10,504 nucleotides of DNA from Peptococcaceae bacterium. GTDB taxonomy: Bacteria; Bacillota; Desulfitobacteriia; Desulfitobacteriales; Desulfitobacteriaceae. The DNA is taken from positions 1 to 10,504 of the forward strand of contig JAITOS010000164.1 of NCBI GenBank assembly GCA_031289815.1, given 5' to 3'. The notes beneath the pieces are model-generated. The model saw nothing but the letters and a program-made list of their open reading frames with translations, was not told the DNA's origin and searched no databases. The stretch's first letter is position 1. The number at the start of each line of letters is the position of its first letter. The translations under genes were made by a program, and so were the position numbers. Below are positions 1 through 4,656 of the stretch, one piece after another.

Positions 1-87
1 CTTTGAAGAATGCCGACCGTTAACATAGGTGGATTTCACCACGTAAAACGATGCGGCATTCTTCGTTTCTGATATTTGCAGCCTCAT
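1..87 (-). CDS. IS1634-like transposase, N-terminal fragment (cut by window edge)
   Basis: Read leftward from an ATG at 87-85, the frame stays open for 29 codons to the window edge. The product starts MRLQISETKNAASFYVVKS and continues with a TYVNGRHSSK segment. This resembles the conserved N-terminus of IS1634-family (IS4 superfamily) DDE transposases, which begin with a basic strand, an 'SFYVVKS' type core and a 'G-H-SSK' motif. The start is supported by a ribosome site GGGAGGTG (103-96) 8 nt upstream and by a good promoter beyond it. An upstream ATG at 93-91 meets a stop after two codons and is rejected. The catalytic domain lies outside the window, so activity cannot be judged. The family call comes from memory of N-terminal sequences only. 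Confidence 0.72.
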   Translation of the reverse strand, partial: MRLQISETKNAASFYVVKSTYVNGRHSSK

Positions 88-112
88 AACATAAGCACCT
101 CCCAGTGGATAC

Positions 113-141
113 ATTATAATACATTATGCAACGTTGTGCAA
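113..141 (-). promoter_or_regulatory. Sigma-A type promoter of the transposase gene
   Basis: On the minus strand TTGCAC (141-136) is followed after exactly 17 bp by a perfect TATAAT (118-113). Transcription would begin near 106, immediately before the ribosome site at 103-96, so the transposase mRNA would have a very short leader. This is seen directly; no transcript data are available. Confidence 0.65.
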
Positions 142-155
142 TATGCAAATTGGAA

Positions 156-233
156 ATTTGACAAAAATATAAGCCCTCACAAGGCTTTGGGGGTTTTTTC
201 TATTATTCAAGTGTCAAATACCCGGATTTGACA
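156..233. repeat. Three copies of the octamer TGTCAAAT/ATTTGACA
   Basis: ATTTGACA occurs at 156-163, its reverse complement TGTCAAAT at 212-219, and ATTTGACA again at 226-233. The last two form an inverted repeat with a 6-nt spacer, and its right arm supplies the TTGACA -35 box of the hesB-like gene. The 156-165 copy read on the minus strand, TTTGTCAAAT, matches nine of ten positions of the Spo0A box consensus TTTGTCRAAA. An operator role is inference; AT-rich -35-like sequences can produce such matches by chance. Confidence 0.4.
171..199 (+). terminator. Terminator-like hairpin between the IS and the hesB-like gene
   Basis: AAGCC (171-175) pairs with GGCTT (183-187) around a 7-nt loop. It is followed by a G run and six T (194-199) on the plus strand. 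On the minus strand the same stem is followed by ATATTTTTG, so it might work weakly in both directions. It lies between the two divergent promoters and could block transcription from entering the transposase gene, a known feature of IS ends. The stem is only 5 bp, so efficiency is uncertain. Confidence 0.45.
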
Positions 234-256
234 GGAAGAGATAAAAACAGTATGAT
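228..256 (+). promoter_or_regulatory. Sigma-A type promoter of the hesB-like gene
   Basis: TTGACA (228-233), a 17-bp spacer and TATGAT (251-256) form a near-consensus promoter. The predicted start point is near 263 and gives a leader of about 40 nt ending in the AAAGGAGG ribosome site at 286-293. The -35 box lies inside an inverted repeat (212-233), which could be an operator. Confidence 0.7.
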
Positions 257-301
257 AACAATACCATTAGGGAGTATAGGAGTATAAAGGAGGAGTGCTT
301 T

Positions 302-625
302 GTGGTGAGCATTACAGAAGCTGCCGCCGGGAAGATTAATGAGATCAAAGCGGAGCAAAATAAGCCGGATGCTTATTTGAGATTGTATGTATCGGGTTTT
401 GGCTGCGGCGGTCCGGCGTTTGGCATAACCTTAGATGAAAATAAAGGAGAAAACGACAATCTGGACGAAGGGTTTGGGATTTCTATCGTCGCTGATAAGA
501 AGCTGGAGTCCTTTCTCGAAGGTGCGGTGGTTGATTATTCGGAAGAAAATGAGGGGGCTGGCTTCGAGATCAAGACCGATCGTCAAAAAGACAGTTGCGG
601 CGGCAATTGCCAATGCTGCGGCTAA
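302..625 (+). CDS. HesB/IscA-like small Fe-S protein (Cys form of the HesB-related selenoprotein family)
   Basis: This 107-residue product has the A-type Fe-S carrier layout. An N-terminal helix (about 5-19) is followed by the strand LRLYVSGFGCGGPAFG (26-41) with Cys35 at the conserved ligand position, and then a Cys-rich tail with Cys99, Cys103, Cys105 and Cys106. True IscA proteins end in a CGC motif. The GCGGPAFGITLDE pattern instead fits the HesB-related family in which several members carry selenocysteine at the position of Cys35; here it is an ordinary Cys codon. The likely role is binding an Fe-S cluster or metal for assembly or transfer in the cytoplasm, with partner unknown. The start is GTG at 302, 8 nt after AAAGGAGG; GTG at 305 is the alternative. 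It has its own promoter and terminator, so it is monocistronic. The fold is well supported, the exact function is not. Confidence 0.82.
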   Translation: MVSITEAAAGKINEIKAEQNKPDAYLRLYVSGFGCGGPAFGITLDENKGENDNLDEGFGISIVADKKLESFLEGAVVDYSEENEGAGFEIKTDRQKDSCGGNCQCCG

Positions 626-651
626 ACGGATAGAGTATGTGCGCTGGTGAT

Positions 652-678
652 AGAGCCTGATTTTTTAGGCTCTTCTTT
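652..678 (+). terminator. Intrinsic terminator after the hesB-like gene
   Basis: AGAGCCT (652-658) pairs with AGGCTCT (667-673) around an 8-nt loop of mostly T, followed by TCTTT. It lies 26 nt after the stop codon and closes the hesB-like transcription unit. Confidence 0.75.
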
Positions 679-719
679 ATGCAGTCATTTAAAAATGTTT
701 TTTGGTGAGGGGAGTTAGC

Positions 720-1004
720 ATGGAAGCACAGAAGAATCGGATGATCATTACCGTTTTGGGCAATGATCAAATCGGCATTATCGCCTGGATTGCCAATCGC
801 TTAGCTGAGTTCAACGTCAATATCCTCGATATCAGTCAAACGATCCTGCAAGAATTTTTCACAATGATTATGATCGTCGATTTAAGCCCCTCGAAAACGG
901 CGGCGGCGAACCTGGGCAAGATTTTGGCTGAGGAAGGAAAACAACGCGGCTTACAGGTGAATATCCAACATGAAGATGTGTTCGCCTATATGCATAGAAT
1001 ATAG
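720..1004 (+). CDS. ACT domain-containing protein, UPF0237 family
   Basis: A 94-residue protein made of essentially one ACT domain. Strand MIITVLGNDQIGIIAWIA (8-25) holds the D-x-x-G-I ligand-loop pattern typical of ACT domains, followed by a helix, NILDISQTIL, and FFTMIMIVDLS as the next strand. ACT domains bind small molecules, usually amino acids, and regulate partners. This family is commonly encoded beside UPF0210 proteins, as here, where the next gene starts 10 nt downstream; a regulatory partnership is inferred. I chose ATG 720, preceded by GAGGGGAG (707-714). An in-frame TTG at 702 would add six residues but has no ribosome site. No clear promoter is visible in 679-719 after the upstream terminator, so its transcription start is unresolved. 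Confidence 0.88.
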   Translation: MEAQKNRMIITVLGNDQIGIIAWIANRLAEFNVNILDISQTILQEFFTMIMIVDLSPSKTAAANLGKILAEEGKQRGLQVNIQHEDVFAYMHRI

Positions 1005-1014
1005 GAGATAGAGG

Positions 1015-2379
1015 ATGAAGATTACGTTTGCCCCTGATGAAATTCTCCAAACGATAGAAATGGTCGTCAACGAGCATCTGGATATCAGAACGATTACGAT
1101 GGGTATCAGCTTATTAGACTGTGTAGATAGCATTCAGCGGATGGAACAAAAGATCTATGATAAAATTTCCCGTAAGGCGGAACGCCTGGTGGCGGTGGGG
1201 AGTACGCTGGAATCCCGGTATGGCATCCCCATCATCAATAAACGGGTAGCTGTAACGCCGGTGGGGATGATCGCCTCGCACCTGAAACCGGCGGAAACCG
1301 TCCGGATTGCCAAGGTGTTAGACCGGGCGGCGGCGAATATCGGGATCAATTTTATCGGCGGCTTTTCCGCTTTGGTGCAAAAGGGCTGTACGACGGGGGA
1401 TTTGAATCTGATCGACCATATAGCGGAGGCTTTGGCGGAAACGGAGTATGTCTGCTCCTCGGTGAACATCGGCTCTACCAAGGCGGGGATCAATATGGAC
1501 GCTGTCCTGAAAATGGGTCAGGTGATTCTGGAGGCGGCCCAACGGACGGCGGACAGAGACGGCATCGCGGCGGCTAAATTGGTGGTGTTTTGCAACGCCC
1601 CGGAAGATAATCCTTTTATGGCGGGCGCTTTTCATGGCGTCGGCGAACCGGAATGCGTGATCAATGTGGGCGTCAGCGGACCGGGCGTCGTGGCCAGCGT
1701 GGTAAAAAAACATCCCCAGGCGGATTTCGGCGAATTAGCGAATTTGATTAAACGCACGGTATTTAAGATCACCCGTATGGGAGAGTTGATCGGCAGAGCG
1801 GCGTCCGCGGAATTGGCGGTTCCCTTCGGGATTGTCGATCTATCGTTGGCCCCGACGCCGGCGATTGGCGATAGCGTGGCGGATATATTGGAGTCGATGG
1901 GCTTGGAGCGTTGCGGTACGCATGGAACGACCGCCGCCTTGGCTTTACTGAATGACGCGGTGAAGAAGGGAGGGGCGATGGCTTCCTCTCATGTCGGCGG
2001 TTTGAGCGGCGCTTTTATCCCCGTTTCGGAAGACGCCGGCATGGTGAGGGCGGTCGAAGACGGCGCGCTCACCTTAGATAAATTAGAAGCCATGACCTGC
2101 GTATGCTCCGTCGGCTTGGATATGATCGCCTTGCCGGGGGACGTCAGCGCTGAGACCTTAGCGGCCATCATTGCCGATGAAGCGGCGATCGGCATGATCA
2201 ATAAAAAAACAACGGCGGTTCGTCTGATTCCGGCGATTGGCAAGAAGGCCGGGGATCGGGTAGAATTTGGCGGCTTGTTAGGCGGCGCGCCAGTGATGCG
2301 GCTTCATCCCTTTTCCTCCGCGGCGTTTGTCAGGCGCGGCGGCAGGATTCCGGCGCCGATCACCGGACTGACCAATTAA
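1015..2379 (+). CDS. UPF0210 (DUF711) family protein
   Basis: A full-length 454-residue member of the UPF0210/DUF711 family, whose structures are described as having a pyruvate formate-lyase-like barrel although no enzymatic activity is established. Recognisable conserved blocks include NEHLDIRTITMGISLLDC near the N-terminus, IGFSAL-type sequence (FIGGFSALVQKG), INMDAVLKMG, a Gly/Ala-rich GVSGPGVVASVV segment, FGIVDLSLAPTPAIGDSVAD, and CSVGLDMIALPGD. No glycyl-radical motif RVxGY-type sequence is apparent. ATG 1015 is preceded by AGGAGATAGAGG, which overlaps the ACT gene's stop, so the two genes form a tight translationally linked pair. No hydrophobic membrane segments are evident, so it is probably cytoplasmic. 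The family call is firm; the function is unknown. Confidence 0.92.
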   Translation: MKITFAPDEILQTIEMVVNEHLDIRTITMGISLLDCVDSIQRMEQKIYDKISRKAERLVAVGSTLESRYGIPIINKRVAVTPVGMIASHLKPAETVRIAKVLDRAAANIGINFIGGFSALVQKGCTTGDLNLIDHIAEALAETEYVCSSVNIGSTKAGINMDAVLKMGQVILEAAQRTADRDGIAAAKLVVFCNAPEDNPFMAGAFHGVGEPECVINVGVSGPGVVASVVKKHPQADFGELANLIKRTVFKITRMGELIGRAASAELAVPFGIVDLSLAPTPAIGDSVADILESMGLERCGTHGTTAALALLNDAVKKGGAMASSHVGGLSGAFIPVSEDAGMVRAVEDGALTLDKLEAMTCVCSVGLDMIALPGDVSAETLAAIIADEAAIGMINKKTTAVRLIPAIGKKAGDRVEFGGLLGGAPVMRLHPFSSAAFVRRGGRIPAPITGLTN

Positions 2380-2398
2380 AGGGAAAAGCAATCGCGGG

Positions 2399-2427
2399 TT
2401 TTTAAAGAAGAAAAAAAGGGGTATAAT
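2399..2427 (+). promoter_or_regulatory. Putative promoter of the large non-coding RNA
   Basis: A perfect TATAAT lies at 2422-2427 after an A-rich stretch. The sequence 17 bp upstream, TTTTTA (2399-2404), is a poor -35 match. Transcription from about 2434 would start just before the structured region and would give an RNA independent of the UPF0210 gene. No intrinsic terminator is visible between 2380 and 2420, so read-through from upstream is also possible. Confidence 0.55.
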
Positions 2428-2433
2428 AGTATC

Positions 2434-3045
2434 AGGGTCTATGGAGCGTTATTCTAGTGCATAAACAGGCAAACGAAGGCGGGCCTAAGAATCCGCCGAG
2501 GGCACACCGATGAAGTTCCTGGTGGTGGCTTACGACGCCCAGTCGAGGGCTGCTGCTGGGGGTTAAGGAATTAGGGGGATCTGCAATGGCATGCAGGCGC
2601 TACCCTGTTCCGTGGAGGCCTGAGTTTGTGGCTGTTATAGTTACGGCTTGGGGATGAACCTGCATTAGGAAGGAACTTAGTGCAGCGTAGCCTGCCTTGA
2701 GGTGGAGAAGTTGGGAAAGCGTAATGAGTGGAAATCTATTGGCCAATAGGTTTTTAACTCGCTGGAAATTCTTTTCTGCAAAAGAGGCTAGTTTGCCGGG
2801 TGGTGTGAAGGAAATCTTCTAGAGCGTCAAATGACAGGGATTGAAGTATGGACTAAGTGGCGATCAAGTTTAGAGATCGGTGACGCCTCTAACTGGGAGA
2901 AAGGGGAAACCGCCGCTCAGGAAACTGAAGGAACCCAGTGGGAAAACCTACTTGACCTAAGCCATAACATTGACCTGTCACATCCATGGACACTAACAAC
3001 CGGAGAGGGGAGCTTTCTGACAATTTGAAGAGAGCTCCCCTTTCC
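2434..3045 (+). ncRNA. ole: Large structured RNA, probable OLE RNA (about 610 nt)
   Basis: There is no credible protein gene here, but many local helices are. GGCGG 2478-2482 pairs with CCGCC 2493-2497, and CCCAG 2538-2542 with CTGGG 2556-2560. AGGG 2573-2576 pairs with CCCT 2603-2606, enclosing CTGCA 2581-2585 / TGCAG 2592-2596. GGCT 2645-2648 pairs with AGCC 2689-2692, enclosing CTGCA 2660-2664 / TGCAG 2681-2685. The 14-bp palindrome CTATTGGCCAATAG (2736-2749) sits inside GAGT 2726-2729 / ACTC 2757-2760. GCGTC 2824-2828 pairs with GACGC 2882-2886, enclosing CGATC 2861-2865 / GATCG 2875-2879. A 9-bp stem closes the 3' end. Known OLE RNAs are about 600 nt, occur in anaerobic or extremophilic Firmicutes, form a membrane complex with the protein OAP, and are linked to stress tolerance. 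The OLE call rests on length, host type, structural density, spo0A neighbourhood and remembered sequence flavour. tmRNA, SRP RNA and RNase P hallmarks are absent. Ends are approximate. Confidence 0.7.
3006..3045 (+). terminator. 3' hairpin / possible terminator of the large RNA
   Basis: AGGGGAGCT (3006-3014) is perfectly complementary to AGCTCCCCT (3033-3041), giving a 9-bp GC-rich stem with an 18-nt loop. It is followed by TTCC rather than a long T run. It may therefore be the closing 3' helix of the RNA, a modest terminator, or both. Confidence 0.6.
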
Positions 3046-3087
3046 TATGGGCGGATAAAGCAAAGTTTTTAGCCGTTTGGGTGTTGT

Positions 3088-3117
3088 TTGGCAGCGGAAT
3101 TTAAACTAAGGTATAAG
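3088..3117 (+). promoter_or_regulatory. Possible spo0A promoter
   Basis: TTGGCA (3088-3093), an 18-bp spacer and TATAAG (3112-3117) make a plausible sigma-A promoter about 70 bp before spo0A. In Bacillus, spo0A also has a sigma-H promoter; I see no convincing sigma-H pattern or strong TGTCGAA box in 3046-3189. Confidence 0.4.
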
Positions 3118-3189
3118 TATCTCCCTGATTTGCGGTATTCTTTTAGGGGATATAAGGGACATTAAACTATCTGAGAGGAGGAATAATCG

Positions 3190-3963
3190 ATGATGGCTTC
3201 AATCCGCGCGGTACTCATAGACCATTCACCATCTGTACGAGGGGAAATTGAACACGCCTTGCGCCAAAAGGACGGCATTAAAATCATCGGCAGCGTTGGC
3301 GACGGGGCCTCTGCGCTTGAAATTCTGCAAACGGAATCAGTGGACGTGGTGATTACCGATCTGATTCTGTCAGGGTTGGATGGGTTCTCATTTATTGAAG
3401 CCATTCATCATCAAAAATTAATGAAGAAACCAAAAGTGATCGTCTTGACTGCCTTAACGCAGGACGAGCTTATCCGGCGCAGCCTGTCCTTAGGCGTAGA
3501 TTACTACATGCTAAAACCTTGTGATCCCGTGGTTCTTTATCAGCGTATTGTGGAACTTTTATCCCATCATCAAGAACCACCGCCGCTACGATGTCAGAAT
3601 TCCGAATATGCCGCGCCAAATTCTTTTGACGAGCGGATTTCCAATATCCTTCTGTCGGTAGGCATACCGGCGCATATCAAAGGGTATCATTTCCTGCGCA
3701 ACGCGATCAAAAATGTGGTCGATAACCCTAATTTAATCAATAAAATCACCAAAGAATTATATCCTATGGTGGCGCTTCACTTTCATTCGTCTCCCACCAA
3801 GGTAGAACGGGCGATTCGGCACGCGATTGAGGTGGCTTGGTCCAGAGAAAAAATTGAAAATATCAATGATCTTTTCGGGATTAAAATTTACCGAAAAAAT
3901 GAAAAACCAACCAACAGCGAATTTATCGCCTTGATTGCCGATCGCTTCGCGATTTGGCATTAG
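3190..3963 (+). CDS. spo0A: Spo0A, sporulation master response regulator
   Basis: At 257 residues the length is normal for Spo0A. The receiver domain (about 5-123) has Asp11, the phosphoacceptor Asp57 (VVITDLILSGLDG), Thr87 and Lys109 (LKP). After a linker (about 124-147), the Spo0A C-terminal DNA-binding domain carries IPAHIKGYHFLRNAI (159-173), LYPMVA (190-195), the recognition helix VERAIRHAIEVAWSR (205-219), and KPTNSEFIALIAD (239-251). These are the signature blocks of Spo0A. ATG 3190 follows AGAGGAGGA (3174-3182) by 7 nt; ATG 3193 is a less favoured alternative. Unusually, the second residue of the usual Asp-Asp metal-binding pair is His12. When phosphorylated through the phosphorelay or kinases, Spo0A binds TGTCGAA-type boxes to switch on sporulation. 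It stands directly downstream of the large RNA and 30 bp before a TetR-type regulator. Identification is very secure. Confidence 0.96.
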   Translation: MMASIRAVLIDHSPSVRGEIEHALRQKDGIKIIGSVGDGASALEILQTESVDVVITDLILSGLDGFSFIEAIHHQKLMKKPKVIVLTALTQDELIRRSLSLGVDYYMLKPCDPVVLYQRIVELLSHHQEPPPLRCQNSEYAAPNSFDERISNILLSVGIPAHIKGYHFLRNAIKNVVDNPNLINKITKELYPMVALHFHSSPTKVERAIRHAIEVAWSREKIENINDLFGIKIYRKNEKPTNSEFIALIADRFAIWH

Positions 3964-3993
3964 AATGTCAGCGCATTGACAGATGAGATAAAA

Positions 3994-4548
3994 ATGGATG
4001 ATCAGGCTAAAAGAAAAGATCTGCGAATAAAAAAAACACGCGAAGCCTTGGCCGCCGCCATCTTTGCCTTGTTGGAACAGAAAAATTTCACAAAAATCAC
4101 GATATCGGATCTGTGTGGGGAAGCGCTGATAAGTCGGGCTACTTTTTACACGCACTTTAAGGATAAATATGATTTATTGAATGATTGTCTGACCCGGATA
4201 AAGAAAAATATCATTCAACCCCTGGCCGCTTCAGCGCCGGAAGAGCTAGAGACGGCGATAGAAAAATTGATACGGGATCATCAAACCGTATTAACGCATC
4301 TGCTAAAGGACGCGGATCGGGAGGTCTTGGGATTATTCGTTGCTTTCTTAGCGCCTCCGATTCCGGCTGCGGACCTCCGGCACGTCGTTTTAGCTGATTT
4401 TTGCGCCGGCGGCTTGCTCTATCTGCTCTTATGGCAAACGGAGAATAAATTTCCCGGCCAAAGGAAAACGATCATTACCTATCTCCACAGCCTGATCCAA
4501 TCAATGCTGACCTGGGACAAAGGCTTAGACGCGTCGGACACCCGGTGA
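3994..4548 (+). CDS. TetR/AcrR family transcriptional regulator
   Basis: A 184-residue protein with a classic TetR N-terminal helix-turn-helix. The helix RIKKTREALAAAIFALLEQK leads into FTKITISDLCGEALISRATFYTHFKDKYDLL, where the RATFYTHFKDK recognition segment is diagnostic. The C-terminal ligand and dimer domain is all-helical and diverse, so the inducer cannot be predicted. ATG 3994 has a weak ribosome site (GATGAG, 3982-3987). A TTG at 3976 would add six residues but has no better site. It follows spo0A by 30 bp with no terminator between, so it may be co-transcribed with spo0A. No adjacent efflux pump or enzyme gene identifies a target. An inverted repeat (TGTCA-N6-TGACA, 3966-3981) just upstream could be its own operator, which is speculative. 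Confidence 0.9.
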   Translation: MDDQAKRKDLRIKKTREALAAAIFALLEQKNFTKITISDLCGEALISRATFYTHFKDKYDLLNDCLTRIKKNIIQPLAASAPEELETAIEKLIRDHQTVLTHLLKDADREVLGLFVAFLAPPIPAADLRHVVLADFCAGGLLYLLLWQTENKFPGQRKTIITYLHSLIQSMLTWDKGLDASDTR

Positions 4549-4598
4549 AAAAATAGTGATCGGTCAAGCCAGCCAGCGCATATATTAACGATGGAACG

Positions 4599-4641
4599 AA
4601 GGCGTTCCCCTCCCTGAGAGGCGGAGGCCTTGTATTTTTTT
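4599..4641 (+). terminator. Terminator-like hairpin abutting the asnB ribosome site (possible attenuator)
   Basis: AAGGC (4599-4603) pairs with GCCTT (4627-4631), with alternative inner pairings CCTC 4609-4612 / GAGG 4618-4621 or CCTCC 4609-4613 / GGAGG 4623-4627. TGTA and seven T (4635-4641) follow. The asnB ribosome site GAGGAG begins at 4642, directly after the T run, so no promoter fits between hairpin and gene. asnB transcription must therefore read through this element, or start upstream, for instance from a weak TATATT at 4581-4586. It may end the spo0A-tetR transcript, attenuate asnB, or both. Confidence 0.6.
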
Positions 4642-4656
4642 GAGGAGTTGACGTGT

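Noticed and set aside
1318..1713. 131-codon minus-strand frame within the UPF0210 gene
   Set aside because: Complement of a well-conserved gene with GC-rich codons; His- and Arg-rich translation without family resemblance.
2831..3028. 65-codon open frame inside the large RNA region
   Set aside because: It has no ribosome site, no recognisable protein sequence, and lies across paired helices; best explained as chance within a structured RNA.
2434..3045. tmRNA, SRP RNA, RNase P RNA or group II intron as identity of the large RNA
   Set aside because: No tRNA-like end or tag frame with Ala-Ala end, no SRP core tetraloop region in the right setting, no GAGGAAAGTCC RNase P motif, and no recognisable domain V or reverse transcriptase.
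4549..4656. T-box riboswitch controlling asnB
   Set aside because: The leader lacks the conserved T-box antiterminator sequence (GGTGG-type bulge) and is too short; only a terminator-like hairpin is seen.
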